In this document: piece by piece, positions 53,705-63,638 of the stretch
Numbering within the stretch: the first letter of the stretch is position 1
How the letters are laid out: every line of letters starts with the position of its first letter
Made by a program: the position numbers and the translations under genes
Notes under the pieces: generated by a model
The model's input: the letters and a program-made list of their open reading frames with translations, nothing else
Databases searched by the model: none
What the model was told of the DNA's origin: nothing
Assembly: GCA_021325145.1 (NCBI GenBank)
Contig: JAJPHR010000058.1
Span: forward strand, 1 to 64,000
DNA: 64,000 nucleotides
Direction of reading: 5' to 3'
Source: Verrucomicrobiota bacterium
GTDB lineage: Bacteria > Verrucomicrobiota > Verrucomicrobiia > Limisphaerales > Pedosphaeraceae

Positions 53705-54262
53705 GTCATGAATCCACCCTGATGGGGCGCATCTCAACACCATTGGCATGCCTCTGGCAGGGACGGCGCGCAGCGTCAGGCGACGGAACGAATAGCCCGC
53801 ATGGCACGTCTCCGCGAGCGCGTTCCACGCGCTGGAACGCGGGCGGGGCTTTGTCCCGGAGGGACACCCGAAAATAGCCCGGCGATTTATCGCTGGGGGA
53901 AGGCACAGAAAGTTCAAAAGCCCCGGAGGGGCGAAAGAAAACATCTGACATTACAACGATGCTCTTTCGTCCCCGGCAGGACTTAGCCGGAACCATGCGG
54001 TTGGATCGGGGAGCGCACGCGCCCTCGCGTGCCGTGGCTGGCACCCAGCCAGCCACACGAGGGTGTCCGAATGACCCACCGTTGGGTGACGGCCGAGCGC
54101 TCCGGTTCCGACCGGCGAGGGCGCCGGTCGGCACACGCGGGGGCGCGTGTGCTCCCCAAAACCAACCGCATCGCTTCGGATTAGGTTGCTCGCGGCCTGC
54201 CCGCCGATAAATCAACGGGCTGTTTTCTTTCGCCCTGCCGGGCGGGGAATCTCCGAAGAGCA
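53705..54262. repeat. dispersed multi-hairpin repeat, copy 2, interrupted by a 177-bp element
   Basis: The outer repeat runs from about 53853 to 54258 and matches 7527-7730 in order: gtcccggagggac, ggcgatttatcgctggg, gccccggaggggc, then ctttcgtccccggcaggact, and after the insert cccgccgataaatcaacggg and ttttctttcgccctgccggg. The insert begins at about 53995. The gap before it (53705-53852) holds no gene. The element lies between the LuxC-like and MFS genes. Confidence 0.75.
53995..54171. mobile_element. 177-bp MITE-like element with ~30-bp terminal inverted repeats
   Basis: The left terminal arm (53995-54024, atgcggttggatcggggagc...) and right arm (54141-54171) are complementary with few mismatches over about 30 bases. 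The interior adds hairpins such as gtggctggcacccagccagc and ggcgagggcgccggtcgg. It is inserted in the outer repeat between 'cttagccgg' and 'gcctgcccg'. It encodes no protein, so movement would depend on a transposase elsewhere. Target-site duplication was not resolved by eye. Confidence 0.7.
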
Positions 54263-55573
54263 TCACTCCACGCCTCCCAATTTCCCAACCACAGGTTTCA
54301 CACTCACCTCCTGCACGCTCGTGACGGGCTCATGATCCAACCCTTCGCGTTTGCGAATTGCGTGCAAACACGGCATCCCCAACAGGGAACACACCACCAG
54401 GAAAGCGAGGGCGCCGTAGAGAGGATAGTAGGCGCCGGGCAACGCAGCGTTCAGCCCCAGATGTTTCACCGCCGCCCCCACTGCCCAATGGGAGGTGTTG
54501 CCCACCAGTCCGCCCGTGGTAATGAACAATCCAAAGACGCGGCCGCGCACAGCATCGGGGACGGAATCCATCACCATCGCTTCCACCACCGGATAGTTCG
54601 CAAGAAAGAAGAACCCGTAGATCATCAGCGTGGCGAACATCCAGCCGTTCGGCACATGCGGAAACAGGGCGATCATGGTCAAGGCCAGCAACAACAACCC
54701 GATTGCCCAGGGGATTCTTCCGCGATCGCTCAAGTGCCCAAACAAGGGATTGCTCACGGCGGACGCCAGGAAGATTCCGGAAAGAACGAAGCCCGTGGTT
54801 TGCGGGCTGAAGCCATGGGCATTTTGAAGAAACAACGAGCTCAAGCTGGCCATGGCGGAGCCGGCGAAATCACGCAAGCTGAACGCGACGCTGGCCGCGA
54901 GAAAAAAGAACCACAGACCCGCAGTCGGAAAAAGTTTCTCCTGCGAACCTTTTCGCCCGGCCGGGGATGCTCCGGTTCCGCGCGCACGCTCCGCGGCCGG
55001 GACGTAATCCTCCTCCGCCAGCCAGTAAAACATCATCGCAAACAGCAACCCATACAGGCCCACCTCCACAACGGGCGCACGCCAGTTGCCTGTCGTCCCG
55101 GCCCGCCAACCCGCGTAGATCGGGCTGACGAAGAAGCCAAGGCTCGCGCCAATGGCCGCCAATCCCAGGGCCTTGCCGGTGTTGGCGGGAAACAAACGCG
55201 CGATCAATGCCGTCGCGGCCGGATGAAAGAAACTGCCACCGAATCCCGCCAGGGCAACGCAGAACAAAGCCCCGGCATAACTGTGCGCCAGGCCGAGGCC
55301 GATGAAACCGAGGCCGTTGATGGCCAAACCCGCCGCGAGCAATTTCTTCCGGCTCACGCGATCCGCCAGAATTCCCATCGGATAACTGGGCGCGTAATAG
55401 GCCAGGCCCATGACGGTAACGAGCAAGGTGGCTTGTTCCACACTCGCGAGCCGGAGATCCTTCTGAATCATCAAATACAGCGGCACCAGCGCCATTTGAT
55501 ACAGGTGCGTAAACCCGTGCAGCACACCACAGAGCCAGAGCGTGCGGACTTGATGAGTTTTCGCGGTGGTCAT
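54263..55573 (-). CDS. MFS transporter
   Basis: 436 residues with 12 predicted membrane helices in two halves of six, linked by a charged loop near residues 200-215 (EEDYVPAAERARGTGASPAGRK). The MFS motif A region is MGILADRVSRKKLLAAG, repeated in the second half as FGHLSDRGRIPWAIGLL. It lies between the LuxE-like synthetase and the LuxC-like reductase. It could export the product of that pair, or import its substrate; the sequence does not decide. Confidence 0.9.
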   Translation of the reverse strand: MTTAKTHQVRTLWLCGVLHGFTHLYQMALVPLYLMIQKDLRLASVEQATLLVTVMGLAYYAPSYPMGILADRVSRKKLLAAGLAINGLGFIGLGLAHSYAGALFCVALAGFGGSFFHPAATALIARLFPANTGKALGLAAIGASLGFFVSPIYAGWRAGTTGNWRAPVVEVGLYGLLFAMMFYWLAEEDYVPAAERARGTGASPAGRKGSQEKLFPTAGLWFFFLAASVAFSLRDFAGSAMASLSSLFLQNAHGFSPQTTGFVLSGIFLASAVSNPLFGHLSDRGRIPWAIGLLLLALTMIALFPHVPNGWMFATLMIYGFFFLANYPVVEAMVMDSVPDAVRGRVFGLFITTGGLVGNTSHWAVGAAVKHLGLNAALPGAYYPLYGALAFLVVCSLLGMPCLHAIRKREGLDHEPVTSVQEVSVKPVVGKLGGVE

Positions 55574-55639
55574 GTAGAGGCGGCGAGGCTGTTTCGAAAC
55601 CGTCCATTCTCTTTACGCGTTCCGATCATCTGGATTTCC

Positions 55640-56884
55640 TCATACACTCATTAGCGAACATCCGCGCGGTTCCGCGAGCACGGCGCGGCCGATTAATTCA
55701 AAGCCGTCGCCGCGCCGAACTCCCAGGTCCTCTGTCTGAATCGCCATCACCGACCAGACATTCGCCAAATCGAAAACGCGAATCAACCCCGTTTCACCGT
55801 CGCTGACTTCGCGTCCCGATTCCGGGGAGACGATTTGCGCGCGGGCCCACGGGGGAAAGTGGAAAACCGTGGGGCGCGGAGCGTGGAGCGTGGTGCGTTG
55901 AAATTCTGCCCGGGGGGGCAACTGTTTGACCTCGTAAGCTTGTGAGCTGAGTTCGCTCATTCCGTACTCGCAGACGATATCGTGGAATGGCACGCCGAGT
56001 AATTCGCGAATCAACGAATGGAGTTCGTTTTTTGGCAGCGCTCGGGAGCGTCCTTTGTAACCACCCGTTTCCAATATCCGCGAACCGTCGGGCAGTTGCA
56101 GGCGCTTGCGAGCTGCCGTCAAGTGATCGAGGAGTTGCACAAAACCAAACGCCGTGCCCAGCAGCATCAGCGGATGGTGGCGGGCGATGGCGCTTTCCAA
56201 TACTTCAAGCGTTCCCGGCAAATCCACTTCCCAACCGCCATCCGCACCCACCCGCCCGGTGAACGTCGAATTGCGCGGGGCGAATTTCCGTGCCAGTGTC
56301 TCGAACATGTGGACCAGCGAGGATGTCGAAGCTTCTCCTGAGCGCGGGGTTAAGCTCAGAAAACTCAAAGGTTCGGTCCCACCAGGTTCAGAAATGACGC
56401 TCGCCCCCACGCCACCTTTGCTTGCGCCGCCTTTTTCGAACAGGTTCGAGCCGGCCGTTGTGACATTTATTTTGCACACCGGCCTGGAACTCAGCCAACG
56501 CGCCGGAAACCATGCGAGCAACGATGTTTCGTAAAGTTCAAGCGACTCCGAGTTATGGAAATGCCGGCTCGGAAATTGTTGGGTTGTGCCACTCGAATGA
56601 AAAACCCGGGTGCGTTCAGCCACCGGCAGGCTGGTCACCTCCAGTTCCTTGAAAGCGGCGGCCGGCAGGGCGGGAATATTCCGCCAATCGCACACGCTGT
56701 CCGGGGTTGCGCGGCGGGCGCGACAAAATTGGCGATAAACGGAATTGTGCTCGAACTGCCAGGCGAACAATTCCAGGGAGAAGCGCTGGAATTCGGCTTC
56801 GCCGGACAGGAACGCGGGGGTTCCCATGGCGTCGCGCAGACGCGCGGCGAAATTCGAAAGTGGCGACAGATTGAAACTGCTCAT
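55640..56884 (-). CDS. LuxE-like acyl-protein synthetase
   Basis: 414 residues. The ANL-superfamily-like start contains RVFHSSGTTQQFPSRHFHNSES (adenylation P-loop type), then SFLSLTPRSGEASTSS, LLGTAFGFVQLLDHL, RILETGGYKGRSRALPKNEL and VCEYGMSELSSQAYE. LuxE activates fatty acids with ATP and holds the acyl on a C-terminal Cys; here a Cys in PRGCSLMSV, four residues from the end, fits that site. With the LuxC-like gene it forms a fatty-acid reductase pair without light genes. Confidence 0.87.
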   Translation of the reverse strand: MSSFNLSPLSNFAARLRDAMGTPAFLSGEAEFQRFSLELFAWQFEHNSVYRQFCRARRATPDSVCDWRNIPALPAAAFKELEVTSLPVAERTRVFHSSGTTQQFPSRHFHNSESLELYETSLLAWFPARWLSSRPVCKINVTTAGSNLFEKGGASKGGVGASVISEPGGTEPLSFLSLTPRSGEASTSSLVHMFETLARKFAPRNSTFTGRVGADGGWEVDLPGTLEVLESAIARHHPLMLLGTAFGFVQLLDHLTAARKRLQLPDGSRILETGGYKGRSRALPKNELHSLIRELLGVPFHDIVCEYGMSELSSQAYEVKQLPPRAEFQRTTLHAPRPTVFHFPPWARAQIVSPESGREVSDGETGLIRVFDLANVWSVMAIQTEDLGVRRGDGFELIGRAVLAEPRGCSLMSV

Positions 56885-57116
56885 GCGGTTTTAAATCGGT
56901 TACAAAGGCTGGTTTTCCGCCACAGCCGCAATCAGTGTCGATTGGGTGCGGTAAAATTTCAACTCCGATGTTTTCAGTGACGATTTTATGGGAAGCGGGC
57001 GGGCGTGACGGGGCGCGCGGTCTTCGAAGGCTTCGGTGGCGGAACAAGGCAAAACAAAGTGAAACAAAGTAGGCTTACCGGGTATTCGGGTTTGTTCGCG
57101 GGGCTTGGGCAGCGGC

Positions 57117-58109
57117 TCAAAGGACGGCGAGGATGGCCAGGGCGCCGCAGAAGGTGGCCACGAGCCAGATGAGGAGGACGGCGCGTTGTTGGGTGAGGCC
57201 GCTTCGCACCAGGCGGTGGGAGAGGTGGTTGTTGTCGCCGACGTAGATCGGTTTGCCCAGTCTCCAGCGCAAAAGAACGACCCAGGCGAGATCGCCCAAA
57301 GGCACGGCCAGGATGAGCAAGGGTGTGAAAACGGCCCAGACGTGCGGACGTTGCCGGGTGTAAAAGTGGGGCAGGATGGCCATGACCGCGAGGAGATAGC
57401 CGACGAGATGGCTGCCAGCATCTCCGAGAAAGGCCGTGGCGCGGGGATAGTTGTGAGGCAGGAAGCCGAGCAGCGCCCCGGCGGTCAACAGCGCCACCAG
57501 CGTAACGAGGTACTGGCCGTCCATGCCGGCAATCAAGGCAAACCACCACGCGGCGATTGCACCAAGGCCGGCGCAGAGGCCGTTCATGTTGTCCATGAAG
57601 TTGAACGCGTTGGTGACGGTGAGAATCCAGAGGATCGTGACCGCGTAGCTGAACAGGGTGTTGTGAACAAAGAGTGTGATGCGCACTTTCGCGGCGGCCA
57701 CGAGCACGGCGATCAGGAACTGGCCGGCGAACTTGACCGCCGGGGGCAGTTCGAATTTGTCATCCAACGAGCCGAGCAGCAACATGCCCAAAGCGCCCAG
57801 GACGATGGCGGCAATTTCGATTTCGCGATTGGCAGGCTTGAGTCCGTGGCGGGCGAGTTGTTCGCCCAGATGCGACCAGGGAAAGTTCAAGGTGAACGCG
57901 AGCGCGGCCACGAAGAGCGGGGTGACGATCCCGGCAAGCACGGCGAAACCGCCGGCCAGGGGAGTCGGCGTGCGATGGATCTTGCGATGGCCCGGGTCGT
58001 CCACCAGGCCGATCCGCTGCGTAAGACGACGCCAGAAGGGGAGGGAAAAGAAGGAGGTGAGGAACGCGACCAGCAGCGCCGGCAAATAAACGTTGAAAGG
58101 AAATTTCAC
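57117..58109 (-). CDS. MraY/WecA-family undecaprenyl-phosphate sugar-1-phosphate transferase
   Basis: 330 residues with about ten membrane helices. The conserved Asp motifs are LLGSLDDKFELPP (Asp-Asp) and the NAFNFMDNMNGLCAGL motif, with ATAFLGDAGSHLVGYLLAV and GDNNHLSHRLVRSGLTQ. It moves a sugar phosphate from UDP-sugar to the lipid carrier to start glycan synthesis. The overlap of 4 bases with the GT4 gene supports co-expression. Likely product: an O-antigen, capsule or envelope glycan linkage unit. Confidence 0.92.
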   Translation of the reverse strand: MKFPFNVYLPALLVAFLTSFFSLPFWRRLTQRIGLVDDPGHRKIHRTPTPLAGGFAVLAGIVTPLFVAALAFTLNFPWSHLGEQLARHGLKPANREIEIAAIVLGALGMLLLGSLDDKFELPPAVKFAGQFLIAVLVAAAKVRITLFVHNTLFSYAVTILWILTVTNAFNFMDNMNGLCAGLGAIAAWWFALIAGMDGQYLVTLVALLTAGALLGFLPHNYPRATAFLGDAGSHLVGYLLAVMAILPHFYTRQRPHVWAVFTPLLILAVPLGDLAWVVLLRWRLGKPIYVGDNNHLSHRLVRSGLTQQRAVLLIWLVATFCGALAILAVL

Positions 58110-59278
58110 GTCGGCATCGCGTGGTTTTCGGCGGAGAGCTTCATGTAGAGAGCATATAAATCCTCGACCATCCGCTCAACGGAGAAACGTTCCTGGACGA
58201 ATTGGCGGCCGCGCTGGCCGAGGCGCGTCCGCAGATCCGCGTCGCCCGCCAGACGTTCCAGAGCGGCGGCGAGGCCGGTGAGATCGCCGGGGCGAACCAA
58301 AAAGCCGGTTTCCTTGTCGAGGCAAATTTCCCTGGCGCCATCACAGTCGTAGGCAATGACCGGCCGGGCCGCGGCGAGAGCCTGGGGCAGAGCGCGTGGC
58401 AGGCCTTCGCGCAAAGATAGATGCACCAGAATGTCCATGATGCCAATCAATCGCGGAACTTCCGCCGGCGGGACGAGGCCGGTGAAGATGAAATGTTCCG
58501 CCAGCCCGAGCGACCGGGCCTGCGCCTCGAACCGCTCCCGCCATGGGCCGTCGCCCACCAAAAGGAATTTGAGGTTGGGCCGATTTTGCACCAGGCGGGG
58601 GGCGACGCGGAACAGGTCATCGTGCCCTTTGAGTTTGAACAGGCGGGCGACCTTGCCAACCACCAAGTCGTCCGGGCGAATTTTCAGCCGCGCGCGGAGG
58701 GCGGAGTCATTGGTCGCGGAAAGAAATGGCTCGAGCGGAAAGCCGCTGAGAATCCGGGTAAACTGTTGAGGCCGGCCAATGCCCGCGGCCAGGTATTGCC
58801 CGGTCATGGCATTGGCGACCGTAACGAAATGGGTGGTGACGCGGGCGGCCCGTCGTTCAGCGCAAAGGAACAGGGAATTGGCGAGCGCCCCTTGAAACGC
58901 ACCGAAGGAAGGCCCGTGAATGGTGTGCACGATCAGCGGCACGCCGGCCCGCGCGGCCGCAAGCCGGCCAATGACGCCGGCTTTGCCGCTATGAGTATGA
59001 ACCAGATCGGGCGGATGCGCGCGAAACCTGCCGGTCAGCCGACGCCAGGCAAGCAGATCCTTCCACGGATGAATTGGCCGGACCAGTTCGGGGAGGACGC
59101 TCAGCAGGCCGGGAGTCGAAGCGAAGGATGACTCGAGCGAGCCCTCGGGGCCGGAGGTGGGACCGGAGATCAGATGCACCTCCAAGCCGGGTTTGTTTCG
59201 CAAGCCCAGCACCGAGGCGATGGTGTTTTCCTGCGCGCCGCCGACGATCAACCGGGTGATGACGTGCGTGACGCGCAT
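58106..59278 (-). CDS. glycosyltransferase family 4
   Basis: 390 residues, GT-B fold. RVTHVITRLIVGGAQENTIA at the start binds the acceptor side. PDLVHTHSGKAGVIGRLAAARAG follows, and VVGKVARLFKLKGHDDL and KFLLVGDGPWRERFEAQARSLG begin the C-terminal donor domain. EGLPRALPQALAAARPVIAYDCDGAREI is the EX7E-like motif. It should add a sugar to the lipid-linked unit made by the WecA/MraY-type enzyme that follows. The DUF2723/TPR gene lies 12 bases upstream. Confidence 0.93.
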   Translation of the reverse strand: MRVTHVITRLIVGGAQENTIASVLGLRNKPGLEVHLISGPTSGPEGSLESSFASTPGLLSVLPELVRPIHPWKDLLAWRRLTGRFRAHPPDLVHTHSGKAGVIGRLAAARAGVPLIVHTIHGPSFGAFQGALANSLFLCAERRAARVTTHFVTVANAMTGQYLAAGIGRPQQFTRILSGFPLEPFLSATNDSALRARLKIRPDDLVVGKVARLFKLKGHDDLFRVAPRLVQNRPNLKFLLVGDGPWRERFEAQARSLGLAEHFIFTGLVPPAEVPRLIGIMDILVHLSLREGLPRALPQALAAARPVIAYDCDGAREICLDKETGFLVRPGDLTGLAAALERLAGDADLRTRLGQRGRQFVQERFSVERMVEDLYALYMKLSAENHAMPT

Positions 59279-59290
59279 CGGTCGGCGAGG

Positions 59291-62284
59291 CTACCGCTTG
59301 CCGGGTTTGGCGCCCTGAAGTTCCTCGACCCGTTTGCTGATCAATACGGCTTCTTCGGTATTGGTCGGCGCCAGGGTCAAATAGATTTTGTAGTTTTTAA
59401 GGGCATCCGGAAAGTCCTTCTGGCGATAAGCGATTTCACCCAGCCCATAATACGCCTGGAACGCGTTCGTCTTGATTTCAGCCGCCGCGACATAGTCCGG
59501 ACGGGCGGCATCGAGATCTTCCAGTTTCAAATGCGCGATGCCACGATTCAAGTAGGCAAGATAGTTGGTTGGTTGCAATTGCAGCAAATGGCTCAATGGC
59601 GTTAGAGCCTCGTGGTAGGACTGCATTCGCAACCGGGCAACGCCATTGTACATTAAGAGTGTCGGGTTGTCCGGAGCGCTTTTTAAGTCGGCGTCGGTCA
59701 TCTGCACGACATTCGAATACTTTTGAGCGGCAAACATCAATTCAAATACCTGGTAAAGCGTCTCATCATTGGTGTACACCTGCGTCAAACGGTTTAGACT
59801 CGCCAAAGCCTCATCCGTGGACTGCAGGTGCAAAAGGGAGGCGCCTTTGTAAAACAAGCCCAGCCGGTCAGTCGGGGAATTTTTGAGGATCGCTTCGGCC
59901 CTTTCCAGAACGTTGGAATAGCGCTGGGCAGCAAGCAATACATCAAACACCTGGCTGCGGCTTTCGTCGTCCGTTGTCTGGGCAAGGAGGTTGTCGGCTT
60001 TTGCCAGCGCGCTGGGGTATTCATGGATGTAACACAGCAACTGCAAAACGATGAAGGGAGCGAACCTGAAGATGCCGGGCGCCAGGGTTTCGACCCGTTC
60101 GAGTTGCTGCAGCGCCTGATGAGGCAGGCCAGGACTGGATTGCAGGAAATACATGCCCAATTGATAACAATAGTTGGGGTCATCAAACGGCCCCAAGTCA
60201 TTCAGGATCTGGTCCCATTTGCGGTGGTAACCGAGCCGTTCTTCCATGGTCTTGACATCGTAAAGCACAACCGGTTTGGATGCCTGAAAGTTCTGGTTGA
60301 ACTGCAGATTGACTTGCGCGACGACGTTATCCGGGTTCAAGTCCCCAGCCTGCGTGAACCAAACCTCGGCTTCTTTGTAAGCTCCGGCCTTTTGCATCTG
60401 AACGCCCCAATAGTCCACCGCTCGCGAATAGGAAATGCCAAGAATTCGCGCGACCAAATCCGGATCATTCTTCAGGTGGGCTGATTTTTCAAGTCTTTGC
60501 AGCAAGGTGGGTTTGGCAGGCGAACGAGGCTTTGCGTTGGCCTTGGCCAGGCTCAAAAATTGTCCGGATTTGGTTTGCCAGAACGTCTGATTCTCCGCAA
60601 CCACGTCGGGACTTAATGGGGGAATGGCCGTTCCTTCCGGCAGAGGCTTCATTTGATATACCAAGCCATGGGGTTCCAGATAAAAGAATTCGAAAAAAAG
60701 TCCGAAACTGGGTTGCAGGTAATATAAGGGATGGCTCTTGGAAAGCGTTTGCAGGAATTGGATGGCCGTGATCGGTCTTCTCCATTCAGCGGGTGCGTTA
60801 GTGCAAAGTGTCGCCAGTTTGAATTGGGGGTATTGCCGGTTGAGAAACGGGAAGTAATTGGGGTTGGCGAGGGCGGCGGTGTCTATCAACAGGGAAGCGG
60901 AGTGTTTTCCATGCTGGTCCAGAAACGATTCAAGCAGCATGAGCCGAAATGGGTCATCGCTCAAAATGACGGCGTCCTTTGGCGGCAGGAACCGTTCGAC
61001 TTCGGAAAAATAGCCGCGCAGAGATTCACTCCGGAGGGCCAGGACCGTCGGGAGGTTCCGGCAAACCAGCACAATGGCGACGAGGGGCAGGAGCGCCCAA
61101 AGGCAGGCGGTCACACCCAGATTGAGAACTCGCACAAGTGGATGCGTCCGTTTGCGGGAGTTGGCGTCGCGGTTCCGAAAGACGAGCAGCAGGTAGCCGC
61201 TGAAATAGCCCACACCCAGGCTCGTCAAATAGGAAACTGGAAGGAAGGAATAAGCGTAGTATTGCGGACTGATTTGACGCGGGCTGATTCGCACATTGAA
61301 GGCCACCCAAATGCCCGCCAGCAAAAAGACCGCATGGACGACATGAAGCATGGCGGTGGCGAGGAAAATACCCAGGGGACTCGTGTCCCCGAAATAGGAG
61401 GGCCAGCGGATGCCAACGATAAACAGGGGAACCAGGGAGGGCAGGCACAAAAGCAACAGGTCGTTCCGCGAAATACTGCCCAGCTTCTTGAATTCTCCAA
61501 AAACCGCCTGCAGCCCCTGCCAGAAGTTCACATGCGTAGTATGCGAGAAGCTTGCCAGCAGCGGCAGCAGCAGGATCAGCGACAGCCCGGCGAGCCAGAG
61601 AACAAAGGAGCGCAACAGGAACTTGGCGTTGAAAAAGCGCAGGCCGCGGATCCAAATCATCGCCGCGAGAAAACAGGGGAGGAACGCGAGCATGGCCCAG
61701 TTTTGGGCAATGGATAAACCGTAAACGAGGGCAAACCGGTCCAGCCAGGAAGCTTCGTGGGTGATGCGGAATTCCAACAGGCACCGGACCAGATAGGCAA
61801 AGATCAGCAAGTCAAAAGTTTCGGATGTCCCCTGGGTGGCGTGCTCCCAAAAGCTGATTTGAAGTCCGCAGACCAGCACCGCCAAAACGGGCGGCAGCCA
61901 GGAGGCGGGGATGCTCAGGAGTGAAAACGTGCTTGTTTCCTGCTGGCGTTGGGCGTGGGTGCGATCATGGGGGAGCAAGGCAACTGAACGCGCCAGCAGA
62001 GCCAGGGTCAACGCGGCACAGACCGCGCTGAAAACACCCAAAGCCAGGGGAACAACGCCAGCCGGGAGCCAGCGTAAAGGATAGGTAATTAAAAAATCAA
62101 GCGGGCCGCTCAGGTTCGCCAGCCAACTCCAGCCGGTCACTTGCGTGACCCGCATAACGTTGGCGATGGAGGTCCAGTGATTGAGCGTCAGCAGATAGCC
62201 GGCCAGCATCGCCGCGCCAAGAATCCACGGGAGCAGAGTAAGAGTGAACCCTCCGGGCCGGTTGGATTCGCTTGCTTTTGTCAT
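59291..62284 (-). CDS. DUF2723 membrane protein with C-terminal TPR repeats
   Basis: 997 residues. The N-terminal part has about ten membrane helices (TLTLLPWILGAAMLAGYLLTL through about residue 410) of the DUF2723 / protein-O-mannosyltransferase-like type seen in PVC bacteria. After a soluble linker, the last ~330 residues are tetratricopeptide-like helices (GVARLRMQSYHEALTPLSHLLQLQPTNYLAYLNRGIAHLKLEDL...). The architecture suggests a membrane glycosyltransferase-like platform with a protein-binding tail, but the reaction is unknown. It shares an operon with the GT4 and WecA/MraY-type genes. Confidence 0.85.
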   Translation of the reverse strand: MTKASESNRPGGFTLTLLPWILGAAMLAGYLLTLNHWTSIANVMRVTQVTGWSWLANLSGPLDFLITYPLRWLPAGVVPLALGVFSAVCAALTLALLARSVALLPHDRTHAQRQQETSTFSLLSIPASWLPPVLAVLVCGLQISFWEHATQGTSETFDLLIFAYLVRCLLEFRITHEASWLDRFALVYGLSIAQNWAMLAFLPCFLAAMIWIRGLRFFNAKFLLRSFVLWLAGLSLILLLPLLASFSHTTHVNFWQGLQAVFGEFKKLGSISRNDLLLLCLPSLVPLFIVGIRWPSYFGDTSPLGIFLATAMLHVVHAVFLLAGIWVAFNVRISPRQISPQYYAYSFLPVSYLTSLGVGYFSGYLLLVFRNRDANSRKRTHPLVRVLNLGVTACLWALLPLVAIVLVCRNLPTVLALRSESLRGYFSEVERFLPPKDAVILSDDPFRLMLLESFLDQHGKHSASLLIDTAALANPNYFPFLNRQYPQFKLATLCTNAPAEWRRPITAIQFLQTLSKSHPLYYLQPSFGLFFEFFYLEPHGLVYQMKPLPEGTAIPPLSPDVVAENQTFWQTKSGQFLSLAKANAKPRSPAKPTLLQRLEKSAHLKNDPDLVARILGISYSRAVDYWGVQMQKAGAYKEAEVWFTQAGDLNPDNVVAQVNLQFNQNFQASKPVVLYDVKTMEERLGYHRKWDQILNDLGPFDDPNYCYQLGMYFLQSSPGLPHQALQQLERVETLAPGIFRFAPFIVLQLLCYIHEYPSALAKADNLLAQTTDDESRSQVFDVLLAAQRYSNVLERAEAILKNSPTDRLGLFYKGASLLHLQSTDEALASLNRLTQVYTNDETLYQVFELMFAAQKYSNVVQMTDADLKSAPDNPTLLMYNGVARLRMQSYHEALTPLSHLLQLQPTNYLAYLNRGIAHLKLEDLDAARPDYVAAAEIKTNAFQAYYGLGEIAYRQKDFPDALKNYKIYLTLAPTNTEEAVLISKRVEELQGAKPGKR

Positions 62285-62351
62285 CAGGCGGCGAGAGTTG
62301 AAATCATGGTTGCAAAAATGGCAAGATAAGTTTGATTGCTGAAGTCCAATG

Positions 62352-63527
62352 CTACCGGGAACCACCCGGGGACTTCAATCGCAAATTGGCCACGCATTCC
62401 ACATGGCCGGTCTGTGGGAACATATCCAGCGGCGTCACTTTCACCAACTCAAAGACATCTCCACCGCACAAAATGTTCAAGTCCCGCGCCATGGTGGCCG
62501 GGTGACAGGAGACATAAATGACTTGACGCGGGCGCGTGCTCCGCAGCAATTCGAGACTCTCAGCCGGGCAGCCCGTGCGCGGAGGATCGAGCAATACAGC
62601 CGTCGCACCCGGCGAGAAGCGGTCCAACAATCCCGGCAGCAGCGCCTCGGTCCGGCCAGCCAGAAACTCACCGTTGCGGCGGTCGCGCGCGGCCGCATTC
62701 CGTCGCGCGGCCTGAATGGCCAGTTGGTCCAGTTCGACGCCCGCATAACGCTCGACGAGATCGGCCAACTCCACGCTGAAGAACCCGACGCCGCAATAAG
62801 CATCCACGAGAAAGCGCGCTCCGCCGGCGCGGAGAAATTCCCGTACGGTGTTGACCAGCTCGGGCAGCAAAAAGAAATTGTTTTGAAAAAAAGAGTCCTT
62901 CGGCACTTCCCAACCCTCCGGCGCCACCCGCAAAACCACCTTGATCCCGCCCTTCGGCGGCGGATGGGCCCGGACGTGGCGGATTTGCTCGTTGAGGGCC
63001 GGTTCGGCAATCTTGCATTCCTGGATGTCCACCACGAGGCGATTGTCGGCGCGGATGAAGCCGATGTTCAGGCCCTGCTTGAATTTGTCCCATTGACTCC
63101 GAATCATGATGCGGTTGCGATAGCCGTACGGTTGCGGGCAGGGAATAACCGGCACGATGCTTTCCGCGGCGGCAAACCCACCGACGCGTTGGAACAGGTC
63201 GCAAATCTGTTTGTGCTTGAGTTGAAGCTGCGTGGCATAATCAATGTGCTGGTACTGGCAACCGCCGCAGTCGCCGAAATAAGGACAGAGTGGCGTCACG
63301 CGGTGTGGAGAGGCTCGCAAAATTCGCAGCAGGCGCGCGCGGGCGAAGCGTTTCTTGACCTCGGTGATCTCGACTTCCACTTCTTCGTCCACCAGGACAA
63401 ATGGGACAAAAACGACGAAATCCCCGATCCGCGCGACTCCTTCGCCACCAAAGCCGACATCATCAATGGTCACCGTGCGCCGTTCGCCGATGGACAACTT
63501 CGGGTTTTGTTCAATGACATCGCTCAT
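62352..63527 (-). CDS. RNA m5U methyltransferase, RumA/TrmA family
   Basis: 391 residues. An N-terminal TRAM domain (VTIDDVGFGGEGVARIGDFVVFVPFVLVDEEVEVEI) is followed by a 4Fe-4S motif in CPYFGDCGGCQYQHI, a Rossmann domain with DAYCGVGFFSVELA, LLDPPRTGCPAESL and YVSCHPATMARDLNIL. The Cys in YVSC is the catalytic nucleophile. RumA methylates 23S rRNA U1939 or U747. The exact target cannot be told from sequence here. Confidence 0.93.
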   Translation of the reverse strand: MSDVIEQNPKLSIGERRTVTIDDVGFGGEGVARIGDFVVFVPFVLVDEEVEVEITEVKKRFARARLLRILRASPHRVTPLCPYFGDCGGCQYQHIDYATQLQLKHKQICDLFQRVGGFAAAESIVPVIPCPQPYGYRNRIMIRSQWDKFKQGLNIGFIRADNRLVVDIQECKIAEPALNEQIRHVRAHPPPKGGIKVVLRVAPEGWEVPKDSFFQNNFFLLPELVNTVREFLRAGGARFLVDAYCGVGFFSVELADLVERYAGVELDQLAIQAARRNAAARDRRNGEFLAGRTEALLPGLLDRFSPGATAVLLDPPRTGCPAESLELLRSTRPRQVIYVSCHPATMARDLNILCGGDVFELVKVTPLDMFPQTGHVECVANLRLKSPGGSR

Positions 63528-63638
63528 TCGTGGAATTGAAAATCAAGCACTCACAAAGGAAATCGATCCTTGGGAACTTTCGCTCCGGTCGCGATCCATC
63601 CGACCGGCCCGCTTCGATTTGCTCTCGCCGTGTCCGGC

